64,000 nt of DNA. Origin: Planctomycetaceae bacterium. GTDB lineage: Bacteria; Planctomycetota; Phycisphaerae; Phycisphaerales; UBA1924. Where the stretch lies: positions 1-64,000 of the forward strand of contig JAIYDA010000066.1 of the NCBI GenBank assembly GCA_027487735.1. The letters run 5' to 3'. Positions 26,219-37,597 of this stretch are shown here, one piece after another; positions within the stretch are counted from its first letter, which is position 1; each line of letters begins with the position of its first letter. A model generated the notes under the pieces. It saw only the letters and a program-made list of their open reading frames with translations. It ran no database searches and was not told the DNA's origin. The position numbers and the translations under genes were made by a program.

Positions 26219-27280
26219 TCACCCCACATACACCGTCGCCTCGACCGCGTCGAGCACGCGTTGCAGCTTGTTCGCGACGCACAGCCTCCCCGCGTCGCAC
26301 CCTGCAAACACCATCCCGACCCCAGCCCGGTGCGTGTCCCAGGTTGTCAGGAGCGAGCCCGAGTCTCCCGGGGCTGCCATTGGGCGCCCGCCCAGCCCCT
26401 CGACCAGCAACTGATCCGCAAACACCGCGACGCGCGAGCCATAGGTCACGCGCACGACCGCATCCGTCGCCACGACCCGCCCGTGCGTCAAGCCCGTTGA
26501 TCGCCCCACTTTCCCCACGCTCATGCCCACGCGGGCTTCTTCCACGCGCTCGCTCACGTCATACGTCCGCTGCTTGCCCCGCCGCAGCAGGGCTTGCTCG
26601 GCGCGGACGCGTTCGGGATAGACCCACACCGTCGCGGCGTCCGCAAAGTTCAGGTTGCCGCCAAAGTCGATCGTCACGACGCGCTCCAGCACGCCCACGC
26701 GGTCCCCCGGGTCGCGCCCGCCGTCCAGCATCGCAGGCTGCACCACCGCCTCGCCCGTGCGCCCAAAGTTCGCGCCCGCAAGCGCGTGATTCGTGCCCAG
26801 GGCCATCAGGCGATTGCTTCGCGCCCCCGTGCCGCGCACGAGGCATGCCATCGTGCCCACGCCCGCGCTCAGATGGCTGATGCTCAGCCCGCCCCCTGCG
26901 GGCCTCTGCTGCAACCGCTGCGCATAAGCATCGATCGCGCCCACGACCTGCGACTGGATCACAAACGTGTCGTCGTTCGCCGCCACCACACCCACCTGGT
27001 CAAACAGCGCACGCCTCAGGTGCTCCTCGCCCAGGTCTTCGCTCAACAGCACGAGCAGCGAGTTCTCCCCGGGCAGGGGCGTAAGGCCGCTGAGCGCACC
27101 CCGCAGGTCGGTCGTGGTTGCTGCTCCCACGATGAGCCCATCGCCCTGCAAATCTTCAGGCGCAAGCACCGCGACACCCGCCCCGCCCCGCATCGAGGCC
27201 TGCGAGGCCTGACGCATAAAACGGTGCTCCAATGCACGAAGAGCTTCGTGCGCGCGCGACGGGGTGGCATCCTGGGGCAT
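26219..27280 (-). CDS. Nal1-like trypsin-fold serine protease
   Basis: A 353-residue protein. The pattern GTMACLVRGTGARSN, then LMALGTNHALAGAN, VVQPAMLDGGRDPGDRVG and finally APGDSGSLL matches bacterial proteins related to plant NAL1, which have a chymotrypsin fold. The candidate triad is His165 (TNHALA), Asp214 (FADAATV) and Ser307 (GDSGSL). There is no signal peptide, so it would be cytoplasmic. The N-terminal 135 residues lack a recognised domain. Start ATG 27280 is preferred over 27355. It is divergent from rtcB with 109 bases between; the arrangement may be chance. The substrate is unknown. Confidence 0.75.
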   Translation of the reverse strand: MPQDATPSRAHEALRALEHRFMRQASQASMRGGAGVAVLAPEDLQGDGLIVGAATTTDLRGALSGLTPLPGENSLLVLLSEDLGEEHLRRALFDQVGVVAANDDTFVIQSQVVGAIDAYAQRLQQRPAGGGLSISHLSAGVGTMACLVRGTGARSNRLMALGTNHALAGANFGRTGEAVVQPAMLDGGRDPGDRVGVLERVVTIDFGGNLNFADAATVWVYPERVRAEQALLRRGKQRTYDVSERVEEARVGMSVGKVGRSTGLTHGRVVATDAVVRVTYGSRVAVFADQLLVEGLGGRPMAAPGDSGSLLTTWDTHRAGVGMVFAGCDAGRLCVANKLQRVLDAVEATVYVG

Positions 27281-27389
27281 GCCTCTATGGTTGCGGCACG
27301 CACGCCGCGAGTCTTGGCGAGCGCACGAAAAAGCGGACGGAATCCGGGCCTTCACGGGTTATCAGAACCCAGCCGTACGATGGCCCCGC

Positions 27390-28883
27390 ATGGCTCGCAC
27401 CACTTCGCCCTTTGTTCAAGTAGCACCCCACACCGCTCTGCTGCCCACCGCAGAAGGCAAGATGTCGCCCGTGACGGTGATCGCGAACGAGGCGATTCGG
27501 CAGGGCTTCGACGACATCTGCCTGCGGCAAGCCCTCAACGCCCGCACCGCCCCGGGCGTGTCGCACGTGGTGCTAAACCCCGACGCGCACGCGGGGTATG
27601 GCGCGCCCATCGGGTGCGTCATGGTGTCGCCCACGCACATCTATCCCGGGCCTGTGGGCGTCGACATCAAGTGCAGCATGAGCCTGCTGCAGCTTGATGT
27701 GCCCGAGGAGGCAATCGCCGATCGGCGGACGCGCCGCGCGCTGATTGATGCGATCCTTGCGCGCACGCCCACCGGTGCTGGGCAAGGGCAGCGCAACGCG
27801 CCCAAGGCAAGGCCCGTGTCGCTGGAGCTGGGCAAGCGCCTGGTGGCGGAAGGCGCGAGCGCGAGCGTGCTGAGCGAACTGGGCATTCCTTTACACTGGG
27901 CAAGCAAGTGCGAAGATTTCGCGCACGTGGGGCACGACAACACCACCGACGCACTGCACGCCCGCTGGGAGGTGCTGTTTGCGGCAAAGCGCGAGAAGTT
28001 TGCGGAGAAGGCCCGCCAGCTTGGGTCCTATGGCGGGGGCAACCACTTTGGCGAGTGCGAGGTCGTGCACATCGAGCGCAACGCCCGCGCTCAGGAAGCC
28101 GCACGCGTGTTCGGACTGCGCGATGGGCACGTGGCGTTCCTCAGCCACTGCGGCTCGCGCGGGCTGGGCAGCATGCTAGCGGATGGGCAGTTTCGCAGCT
28201 TGCAGAACAAGTTTGACGCCTGGGGCATCCCGCTGCCCGGGGGCGATCGCCACATGGTGCACGCGCCGCTGGGCACGCCCGAAGCGAACGCCTACCTCAA
28301 CGACATGGCGCTGGGCGCAAACTTTGCGACCGTGAACCACCTGCTCATCAACGCGCTCGTGCTCGAGGCCTTTCAGGAGGTGCTGCCCGGCGCGACGGGC
28401 GACCTTGTCTACACCATCAGCCACAACATCGCAAGGCAGGAGGTCGTGGAGAACAAGCTCGCGTGGGTGCACCGCAAGGGCGCGACGCGGGCTTTTCCTG
28501 CGGGGCACCATGCGCTGCGAGGCACCGCATTTGCCAACACCGGACACCCGATTCTGCTGCCAGGCAACCCTCGCGATGGATCGGTCGTCATGGTGGCGGA
28601 TGCGGGCGCAGCCCAGAGCATCTACAGCGTGAATCACGGTGCCGGACGCCGCATGAGCCGCACGGCTGCGATCAAAGGCCTGGACCAGCAAGACGTGGAT
28701 GCGGGGCTTGCGGAGAAGGACATCCTGAGCAACTGCCGGACGTATCCGAAAGACGAAGCTCCCGCCGCGTACAAGGACTTTGAAGCCGTGCTCGACAGCG
28801 TGAAGGGAGCGGGGCTGGCGAGCGAGGTGGCACGACTGCGGGCGCGGTTTGTGATTAAGGATGCGGACAAGGCGGATGACTGA
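27390..28883 (+). CDS. rtcB: RtcB-family RNA ligase
   Basis: Joins RNA 3'-phosphate (or 2',3'-cyclic phosphate) to 5'-OH ends using GTP and Mn2+, in RNA repair or tRNA splicing. The 497 residues carry the family sites in order: GVDIKCSM (metal-binding Asp and Cys), GGGNHFGECEVV, LSHCGSRG, ISHNIARQEV, HRKGATRAFPAG and NHGAGRRM, whose His is the guanylylated residue. DIKC replaces the more common DIGC, leaving both ligands in place. ATG 27390 gives MARTTSPF; the upstream ATG at 27264 overlaps the divergent protease gene. Neither rtcA nor archease is adjacent. Confidence 0.93.
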   Translation: MARTTSPFVQVAPHTALLPTAEGKMSPVTVIANEAIRQGFDDICLRQALNARTAPGVSHVVLNPDAHAGYGAPIGCVMVSPTHIYPGPVGVDIKCSMSLLQLDVPEEAIADRRTRRALIDAILARTPTGAGQGQRNAPKARPVSLELGKRLVAEGASASVLSELGIPLHWASKCEDFAHVGHDNTTDALHARWEVLFAAKREKFAEKARQLGSYGGGNHFGECEVVHIERNARAQEAARVFGLRDGHVAFLSHCGSRGLGSMLADGQFRSLQNKFDAWGIPLPGGDRHMVHAPLGTPEANAYLNDMALGANFATVNHLLINALVLEAFQEVLPGATGDLVYTISHNIARQEVVENKLAWVHRKGATRAFPAGHHALRGTAFANTGHPILLPGNPRDGSVVMVADAGAAQSIYSVNHGAGRRMSRTAAIKGLDQQDVDAGLAEKDILSNCRTYPKDEAPAAYKDFEAVLDSVKGAGLASEVARLRARFVIKDADKADD

Positions 28884-29043
28884 CACCCACACAAGTCCGT
28901 GGAAGTTGGTTTATTCCGTCTGTGCTGGCAATTTCTTCAAAAGAACACCCACTTTGCAGGCCAAACTGCATCCCCTTCTCGTGGCGAGTTGATTGACGAG
29001 CGTCTCAGGTCGATATCCAGACTCACCACGCATTCTTGTACGC

Positions 29044-31023
<1,980 letters not shown>

Positions 31024-31122
31024 CACACACGCCACCCGCACGCGCTATCCTCGGGGCCCTTCACCAGGTGCTTCGCTCCGCGTTTGCGAGCGGCACCCGA
31101 AAAGGACCCGGAGAGTCGCACC

Positions 31123-32226
31123 ATGGAAGCCGGCATTGTGGGCCTGCCCAATGTGGGCAAGAGCACGCTGTTTAACGCACTGACCAAGAGCAACATCCTG
31201 GCGGCGAACTACCCGTTCGCGACCATCGAGCCCAACGTGGGCGTGGTGCCAATTCCTGATGCGCGTCTCGACACGATCTGCAAGTACATCCCGCCGCAGA
31301 AGCGCGTGCCGGCGAGCCTGCGCCTGGTCGACATCGCGGGCATCGTGAAGGGCGCGAGCGAGGGCGAGGGGCTGGGCAACAAGTTCCTCAGCCACATCCG
31401 CGAGGTGGACGCGATCCTACAGGTCGTGCGGTGCTTCACAAAGGCGCCGGGCGGCGAAGAGATTCTGCACGTCGCGGGCAGCGTCGACCCCGTGCGCGAC
31501 ATGGAGACCATCGCCATCGAGCTCGTGCTCGCGGACTTGCAGACCGTGGACGGCACCTTTGGCAAGAGCGAGCGTGCGGCAAAGAGCGGCAAGCCCGAGG
31601 ACGTGGCGCGGTTTGAGGTGCTAAAGAAACTCAAGCCCGTGCTGGAGGAGGGCAAGCCCGCCCGCACCGCACGCATCGACGAGCCCGACCAGCAGAAGCA
31701 ACTGAAGATGCTCGGGCTCATCACCACCAAGCCCGTGCTGTATGTGATGAACGTGGACGAGGACGACCTGGAGGGCAAGGGCCCGATGGCGATGCGCGTG
31801 CGCGAGCGTGCGAAGCAGGAGGGGGCCGAGGTGGTCGCGGTGTGCGCCAAGATCGAGAGCGAGCTCTCGCAGATGGACGGCGCGGAGCAGCAGGAGATGC
31901 TGGAGGCGATGGGCCTGAAGGAGCCCGCGCTCGCGGCGGTTGCGCGCGCGACGTACAAGCTGCTGGGCTTGCAGAGCTACTTCACGGCGGGCGAGAAGGA
32001 AGTGCGGGCGTGGCCCATCCCCATCGGTGCCACCGCGCCGCAGGCCGCGGGCGTCATCCACACCGACTTTGAGAAGGGATTTATCCGCGCCGAGATCTAC
32101 ACGCTGGGCGACCTGGAAAAGTTCAAGAACGAGAAGGCAATCAAGGAAGCGGGCAAGCTGCGCGTCGAGGGCAAGGAGTATGTCATGAAAGACGGCGACA
32201 TCTGCCACTTCTTGTTCAACGTGTAG
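31123..32226 (+). CDS. ychF: redox-regulated ATPase YchF
   Basis: A universally conserved 367-residue P-loop ATPase of the Obg/TRAFAC group that associates with ribosomes. G1 is [15 protein letters not shown] at residue 6, G3 is [20 protein letters not shown], and the base-recognition position is MNVDED rather than NKxD, as in YchF proteins that prefer ATP. The C-terminal TGS domain (about 280-365) ends [15 protein letters not shown]. The ATG at 31123 directly precedes the first strand; an ATG at 31084 adds 13 unlikely residues. Confidence 0.96.
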   Translation: MEAGIVGLPNVGKSTLFNALTKSNILAANYPFATIEPNVGVVPIPDARLDTICKYIPPQKRVPASLRLVDIAGIVKGASEGEGLGNKFLSHIREVDAILQVVRCFTKAPGGEEILHVAGSVDPVRDMETIAIELVLADLQTVDGTFGKSERAAKSGKPEDVARFEVLKKLKPVLEEGKPARTARIDEPDQQKQLKMLGLITTKPVLYVMNVDEDDLEGKGPMAMRVRERAKQEGAEVVAVCAKIESELSQMDGAEQQEMLEAMGLKEPALAAVARATYKLLGLQSYFTAGEKEVRAWPIPIGATAPQAAGVIHTDFEKGFIRAEIYTLGDLEKFKNEKAIKEAGKLRVEGKEYVMKDGDICHFLFNV

Positions 32227-32263
32227 TGGGCGCTGGAAACTGGTAGTGGGTGCTGGAAACAGG
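32224..32263 (+). repeat. 20-bp tandem duplication at the ychF stop codon
   Basis: TAGTGGGCGCTGGAAACTGG is followed directly by TAGTGGGTGCTGGAAACAGG (18 of 20 identical). The first unit begins with the ychF stop codon TAG. Confidence 0.85.
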
Positions 32264-32279
32264 TGCGAGCTAGCACGCC

Positions 32280-33764
32280 TCAATACGCGTTGCGATGGAA
32301 GAACCCGCGGAAGAGCGTGAGCCACAGGATCTTCAGGTCAAAGCCCAGGCTCCAGTGCTTGATGTAGAACAGGTCGTGCTGGAGGCGCTTGCGCAGGCTG
32401 GTGTTGCCGCGGTGTCCATTCACCTGGGCCCAGCCCGTCATGCCCGCCTTCACGTGCTGACGCAGGATGTACCCGCGCCAGTCCTCGCGGAAAGTATCAA
32501 TCAGCTCGGGGCGTTCGGGCCTGGGGCCCACAAGGCTCATGTCGCCCATGAGCACATTGAAGAGCTGGGGCAGCTCGTCGAGACTCGTCTTGCGCAGCCA
32601 CTTGCCAAAGGGCGTCACGCGCGGGTCGTTGGGCTGGGTCCACGCGCTCGTCGAGCTGCGCGGGCGCATGGTGCGGAACTTGAGAATCTGAAACTCTTCG
32701 CCCCCCAGGCTCACGCGGCGCTGGCGAAACACCACGGGGCCCGGGCTCGTCGCCTTGATCACGCTCGCAATCGCCAGCATGGGCACGCCGAAGATCGCGA
32801 GCCCGAGCAGCGCCCCCGCAATATCCACCGCTCGCTTCACCACCGCTGCGGGGCCATTGATCGGGCTCTCTCGCACTGACAGAATGGGCATGCCTTCCAG
32901 CTCGCTCACGCTCATCGCCAAGGGAGTGTGCCACGGGCTGACATCTGGGATGATGCGCACGTCCACCGGAAAACGCTCCAGCCTGCGCAGCAGATCGGGC
33001 ATGCGGGCTGCCCGCCCGTTGGGCAGCGCGAGGTACACCGCATCCACAGGCTCGTGCTCCAGCAGCAACTCCAGGTCGGCAAGGCCACCCTTCACGCTGC
33101 GACCGAGGATCGTGGGCGTGCTCGTGCTCGCACGCTGCTCGGCATGGTCGATGAAGTATGCCACGTGAATGCCCGTCCACCCGTTGCGATCCAGCGTGCG
33201 GCAGGCGATGCGCCCCAGCCTGCCCGTGCCAATGACCACCACGTGCCGCAGGTTCTTGCCGCGCTTGCGCAGCTCACGCAGCACAATGCGAAACGCGGAT
33301 CGCTCGACGATGAGCATCGCGGGCAGCAGCAACGCGAGGGCCGCGAGCTGAAAGCGCGGGCCGTCGAGCGTCAGCCCGTGCAACGCGAATGTCGCGCTCC
33401 CCGCCTGCGTGCTTGGCGCGGCGCCAACAGCCCACAGCACAACGATGAGCGCAATGACCGTGACAAGCGCCGCCTGCGCCGCCCGCTTAGCTTCCGCGAG
33501 CATCCGGCGATCGCGCATGGGCTTGTACAACCCCAGCAAGCGCATCGCGAGCAAGCCCATGGGCACCGCGAAGAGCGCGAGCGACAGCACGAGCCACCCC
33601 GTCCACGCCTGCGGGGGCGTGGGCCCAAGCCCCGCGTGCACCCGCCACCACGCCGCCGCAAAGCACGCCACCGCAACGACCACCGCGTCGCAGCAGGCAA
33701 GCAAAAGGACGAAGGTTTGATGGCGTTGCTTGAGCAGTTGAGGCCTCCGAACAAGCCCGAGCAT
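32280..33764 (-). CDS. polyprenyl-phosphate glycosylphosphotransferase (WcaJ/WbaP type)
   Basis: Transfers a sugar-1-phosphate to undecaprenyl phosphate to start exopolysaccharide or O-antigen synthesis at the inner membrane. The 494 residues hold four to five N-terminal membrane helices (about 15-160), a CoA-binding-like Rossmann domain (about 170-290; [19 protein letters not shown]) and the catalytic domain (about 305-494). Catalytic motifs are [25 protein letters not shown]-like [27 protein letters not shown] and [10 protein letters not shown]. No polysaccharide cluster surrounds it; the neighbours are ychF and dacB. The convergent gap to ychF is about 54 bases. Confidence 0.92.
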   Translation of the reverse strand: MLGLVRRPQLLKQRHQTFVLLLACCDAVVVAVACFAAAWWRVHAGLGPTPPQAWTGWLVLSLALFAVPMGLLAMRLLGLYKPMRDRRMLAEAKRAAQAALVTVIALIVVLWAVGAAPSTQAGSATFALHGLTLDGPRFQLAALALLLPAMLIVERSAFRIVLRELRKRGKNLRHVVVIGTGRLGRIACRTLDRNGWTGIHVAYFIDHAEQRASTSTPTILGRSVKGGLADLELLLEHEPVDAVYLALPNGRAARMPDLLRRLERFPVDVRIIPDVSPWHTPLAMSVSELEGMPILSVRESPINGPAAVVKRAVDIAGALLGLAIFGVPMLAIASVIKATSPGPVVFRQRRVSLGGEEFQILKFRTMRPRSSTSAWTQPNDPRVTPFGKWLRKTSLDELPQLFNVLMGDMSLVGPRPERPELIDTFREDWRGYILRQHVKAGMTGWAQVNGHRGNTSLRKRLQHDLFYIKHWSLGFDLKILWLTLFRGFFHRNAY

Positions 33765-33884
33765 CCTGCGGGCCGTACATGGCTCTCCGTACGCCGGGCA
33801 ACTCCGCCCGGCAGCAGCATTGTTGCCATTTCATGAAGGGTCGGCACGCAGCACTGCCAAGGTAGGTGTCAAGAGCGAGCCGAG

Positions 33885-33931
33885 CTCTCTGCGGGGCTCT
33901 CTGCGGGGCTCCCTGCGGGGCTCCCTGCGGG
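33885..33931. repeat. 12-bp tandem repeat, about four copies
   Basis: CTCTCTGCGGGG occurs twice, followed by two CTCCCTGCGGGG-type copies. A further direct repeat of TCAGCGAGCCA lies about 60 bases on. Both are in the 276-base gap between the glycosylphosphotransferase start and the dacB stop, where I see no gene. Confidence 0.85.
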
Positions 33932-34040
33932 CGCATTTGCGGGCCCACCTTGCCCTGTCGTGCGTTCAACTGTTCAAAGAGACACTTCAGCGAGCCAGAT
34001 CAGCGAGCCACTTCAGCCCAAGCGCTCGCACAGACAACGC

Positions 34041-35600
34041 CTACCCGCCCACCTTCTCCCCCGTCGGTGCGCCAGCCACGCGGCCTCGGCGAGACAGCTC
34101 CTTGTCGAGCATCATGACGATGTCCTCGTGCAGCTCGCGCGCGTTCGCGTGGGGCTGGCTGCTGTTCATGGGCAGCTTGTTGATAAGGATCGTGAACACC
34201 AGCGAGTCGTTGGTCTCGGGGTGCACCACATAGCCGCTGAGCGAGCGCACCTCGTTGATGAACCCGCTCTTGGCATGCACCTGATTGGTCAGCTTCTTGC
34301 CGGCAAATCGCTTCTCCAGCGTGCCCGTGCCGGGCGTTGCCATGCTGTTGATGTACGTCTCGGCCCAGGGCTCCTTGCCCGCCGCCACCAGCCACCGCGC
34401 CAGCGTGCGAGGCGTCACGCTGTTCAGCCTGCTCAGCCCGCTTCCATCGGCAACCGCAGTGGTCGCGGCTGCCTCAGGCCCCACGTGCTCACTCAGCATC
34501 ATCCGCAGCACGGTCGCGCCGTTGGTCCAACTGCCGGGCTCCTTCGTCACCTCGTGCCCCATGCGCTTGAAGAGTGCCTCGGCGTAGAGATTCTCCGAGT
34601 CGCTGTTGCACCGCTGCAACACCTCCGCGATGGGTGTGCTAATGACCGCGAGCACGCGCCCCTGCGTCAGGTCCTCCTCGGGCATTGCCAGCCGCACGCC
34701 CGCCTCGGGCCCGCCAGGAATCACCACGCCCGCATCTTCCAGGCGATCGGCAATCAACTGCCCGGTCCAGAGGTTCGGCGCATCGATCGTCACCTGCGCT
34801 GGCACGCGGCTTGGGGTGCGCACCTCCCCCCGCATCACAAAGCTGTTCGCCGAGTCTCCGCGCGCGAGCCAGATGCTGTTGTTGCCCTTCGTGCTCGTGC
34901 GGGCCCGCGAGGCATCCACCCGCAGGAAGCCAGCCGTGGGCTGCAGCTCAAACAGCGGTGCGGTGCCCGCGCCGCGCGGGCTGGGGCGAGCGAACACGCT
35001 CAGCACGTTGGTATGAAAGTTCAGGCCCGCAACCTGCGCGCTGTAGGCAAGATGCAGGTTGTCCTTGTTCCAGCTCTCGTGCACATACGTGCGATCAAAC
35101 ACGCGATCATCCACCACCACCTCGCTCACGCGGGTCACGCCCGCCTTGGTCGCGGCGCTCGCGAGCTTGCCCAGCAGATCATCCACCGTGAGCCTGGGCT
35201 CGCTGCGACCAAGAATCTCGGGGTCCGCAAGCGCTGGGTCGCCCCCGCCCCGCACGATGAGCTTGTCCCCCAGCAGCACAAGCTCGGTGCGAAACTGAAA
35301 CGTGGGCCCCAGCGTCCAGAGCGCAGCCGCGCTCGTCAGCATCTTCATGTTCGACGCGGGGATGAACCCATCATCCGCGTTGTTGGTGGCCAGCACGCTG
35401 CCCGTGCGACCATCCAGAATGCACACGCCAATCACGCCGGGCGACACGCTCTTGGCGTTCACCAGCCGGCGAAGATCATCCTGCAATGCCCCTTGCGCGC
35501 ACACCACCTGCGCCGCAGCGCAAGCAAGCCCCGCGGCAAGCACCACCGCCCGCGTTCCAGACTTGCTCGCGGACACAACGGGCGACAACAGCTGCAACAT
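34041..35600 (-). CDS. dacB: D-alanyl-D-alanine carboxypeptidase/endopeptidase, PBP4 (S13) type
   Basis: A periplasmic penicillin-binding protein that trims or opens peptidoglycan cross-links. The 519 residues include a signal peptide (about 1-36, ending VVCAQ). The three S13 motifs are PASNMKM (SxxK, nucleophile Ser), SDSENLYAE (SxN) and HAKSGFI (K-T/S-G). The large insertion between motifs 1 and 2 is present, as expected for PBP4. It indicates a peptidoglycan cell wall, now accepted for planctomycetes. It stands apart from other wall genes. Confidence 0.93.
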   Translation of the reverse strand: MLQLLSPVVSASKSGTRAVVLAAGLACAAAQVVCAQGALQDDLRRLVNAKSVSPGVIGVCILDGRTGSVLATNNADDGFIPASNMKMLTSAAALWTLGPTFQFRTELVLLGDKLIVRGGGDPALADPEILGRSEPRLTVDDLLGKLASAATKAGVTRVSEVVVDDRVFDRTYVHESWNKDNLHLAYSAQVAGLNFHTNVLSVFARPSPRGAGTAPLFELQPTAGFLRVDASRARTSTKGNNSIWLARGDSANSFVMRGEVRTPSRVPAQVTIDAPNLWTGQLIADRLEDAGVVIPGGPEAGVRLAMPEEDLTQGRVLAVISTPIAEVLQRCNSDSENLYAEALFKRMGHEVTKEPGSWTNGATVLRMMLSEHVGPEAAATTAVADGSGLSRLNSVTPRTLARWLVAAGKEPWAETYINSMATPGTGTLEKRFAGKKLTNQVHAKSGFINEVRSLSGYVVHPETNDSLVFTILINKLPMNSSQPHANARELHEDIVMMLDKELSRRGRVAGAPTGEKVGG

Positions 35601-35825
35601 GCCTCACTCCTGGCTCGCCCGCCGCTGCTCGCAGCGCGGCGGGCGTGTCGAATAGAACCCAAGGCCCGCGGAGCTTGGCGTGTGCGCCTTGCCCGCGAGC
35701 ATGAATCACGAAAATCGCTTGCGACGCGCACTCGCGAAACCCATCCGCGAACAACAACTATCGTCCGCCCACCGAGCACCCCTGCAACGAATCGCTCGCG
35801 GTTTCGCACCATCCGTAAGTGCCCC

Positions 35826-37367
35826 CTACCGCAGCCCATCCGCGAGGTACGCCTCCAGCCCGTGTCGCCCGCCCTCGCGTCCGAATCCGCTCTCCTTGCA
35901 ACCACCAAACGGGCTTGCCGGGTCGAACTTGTTATACGTGTTGCACCACACCACCCCCGCCTTCAGCTTGCTCGCCACCTCATACACCCGGCTGCCCTTG
36001 TCCGTCCACACCCCCGCCGCGAGCCCGTAGGGCGTGTTGTTCGCCCGGCTGACAGCCTCGTCCAGCGTGCGGAAGCTCATGACGCAGAGCACGGGGCCAA
36101 AGATCTCTTCGCGTGCCACCGTGTGCGAGGGCTGCACACCCGTAAAAAAGCTGGGCCTGCACCAAAAACCCTTGCTGGGCAGCACCTGCAACCCGGGCGT
36201 GTGTAGCATTGCGCCCTCTGCCTGCCCAACCTTGAGATACTGCTCGATCTTGTCGCGCTGCGCGGCGCTGTTGATCGCGCCGACATCGGTGTTCTTGTCC
36301 AGCGGGTCGCCCACGCGCAGCGTCGAAAGCCGCAGGGCGAGCTTCGCCTGCACCTCTTCCAGCACGCTCTCCTGCACCAGCAGCCGCGAGCCTGCACAGC
36401 AGACCTCGCCCTGATTGAAGTAGATGCCCTGGATGATCCCCTCCACCGCCTGATCGATGCTCGCGTCCTCGAAGATGAGGTGTGGGCTCTTGCCCCCAAG
36501 CTCCAGCGTCAGCCGCTTCGCGGGCCCGCCCGCACTCGCCTTCGCCACGCTCCGCGCAATCTGCTTGCCCACCGCCGTGCTGCCCGTGAACGCGACCTTG
36601 TCCACGCCCGCGTGCTCCACGATCGCCGCGCCCACGCGCCCGTCGCCCGTCACGATGTTGACGACCCCGGGGGGCAGCCCCACCTCATCAAAGATCTCCG
36701 CCATCCGCAGCGCGGTCAGCGAGGTTGTCTCCGCGGGCTTGAGCACCACCGTATTGCCGCACGCCAGCGCGGGCGCGAGCTTCCACGCGCACATCAGCAG
36801 CGGAAAGTTCCACGGAATGATCTGCCCGCACACGCCCACAGCTCGCGGCACGCCGCGACCGCCCACCGCGAGATACTCGAGCTTGTCCGCCCACCCCGCG
36901 TGATAGAAAAAGTGCGCAGCCGCCAGCGGCACATCCACATCGCGGCTCTCGCGGATGGGCTTGCCATTGTCCATCGTCTCGAGCACCGCAAGCTCGCGGG
37001 CCCGCTCCTGCATCCGCCGCGCCACGCGAAACAGCAGCTTGCCGCGCTCGCTCGCTGGCAACGCTTGCCACGCAGGCAGCGCAGCCCGCGCCGCCCGCAC
37101 CGCCGCGTCCACGTCCTTTGCGGTCGCTTGCGAGACCATCGCCAGCGTGTCGCCCGTGGCGGGGTTGATGCTCGCAAAGCTGCCCGCCCCGCCCGCCTTC
37201 GTCCACGCACCGTTCACGTAGTGCCCATACCCCCGCGCGATCTCGACCTTCACGCTCTCTGGCGCAGCGGCATACTCAATCGCGCTCGCAGCACGCGACG
37301 CGACGCCCTTGGAAACGCCCCGAGAAGCTTTGCCGCCCGCAGATACGTTGGACACAGCACTGGACAT
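35826..37367 (-). CDS. NAD(P)-dependent aldehyde dehydrogenase
   Basis: Oxidises an aldehyde to an acid. The 513 residues are typical of the ALDH superfamily after a short disordered N-terminus: IPWNFPLLMCAWKLAPALACGN (cofactor site), LELGGKSPHLIFEDASID (general base Glu), GEVCCAGSRLLVQ (catalytic Cys), and EEIFGPVLCVMSF. The C-terminus GGCKESGFGREGG is as in betaine- and retinal-type ALDHs. Substrate is unknown. The start at ATG 37367 leaves about 45 extra N-terminal residues before the fold; 37427 adds 20 more with no support. Confidence 0.92.
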   Translation of the reverse strand: MSSAVSNVSAGGKASRGVSKGVASRAASAIEYAAAPESVKVEIARGYGHYVNGAWTKAGGAGSFASINPATGDTLAMVSQATAKDVDAAVRAARAALPAWQALPASERGKLLFRVARRMQERARELAVLETMDNGKPIRESRDVDVPLAAAHFFYHAGWADKLEYLAVGGRGVPRAVGVCGQIIPWNFPLLMCAWKLAPALACGNTVVLKPAETTSLTALRMAEIFDEVGLPPGVVNIVTGDGRVGAAIVEHAGVDKVAFTGSTAVGKQIARSVAKASAGGPAKRLTLELGGKSPHLIFEDASIDQAVEGIIQGIYFNQGEVCCAGSRLLVQESVLEEVQAKLALRLSTLRVGDPLDKNTDVGAINSAAQRDKIEQYLKVGQAEGAMLHTPGLQVLPSKGFWCRPSFFTGVQPSHTVAREEIFGPVLCVMSFRTLDEAVSRANNTPYGLAAGVWTDKGSRVYEVASKLKAGVVWCNTYNKFDPASPFGGCKESGFGREGGRHGLEAYLADGLR

Positions 37368-37424
37368 GCCCGGACTGTAGAAGCGTGCTGTGTGGGGAGC
37401 ACAGGCCTTCACCACCCCTGGTGG

Positions 37425-37590
37425 CACAGGCGTCCCGCCTGTGACTTCTGCGCAGCCCGCTTTCGTCCTTCACCCACCCGCAACGCTGTTGGCGCGCCGC
37501 GAACACGCCCACCCTCTCGTTCGCCGCCTGCGCCGATCGCTCAGCCGAGACGGCTGAGCCACCAGCTGATTCAAAGCTGAGCCACCAGCT
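37425..37590. repeat. cluster of small palindromes and direct repeats between pgi and the ALDH gene
   Basis: Three elements lie in this 230-base gap. CACAGGCG TCC CGCCTGTG is at 37425-37443, an 8-bp stem. TCAGCCG AGA CGGCTGA is at 37541-37557, a 7-bp stem. GCTGAGCCACCAGCT occurs as a direct repeat at about 37553 and 37576. The stem at 37541 is near the pgi 3' end and could help end its transcript. Confidence 0.75.
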
Positions 37591-37597
37591 CATCCCT

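Noticed and set aside
23000-26414. Two long plus-strand frames opposite aroDE, ptsH, ptsN and hpf
   Set aside because: The minus-strand proteins have complete family motifs; the plus frames do not.
33960-36206. A 748-codon plus frame across dacB and the ALDH gene
   Set aside because: Antisense shadow; the catalytic motifs are on the minus strand.
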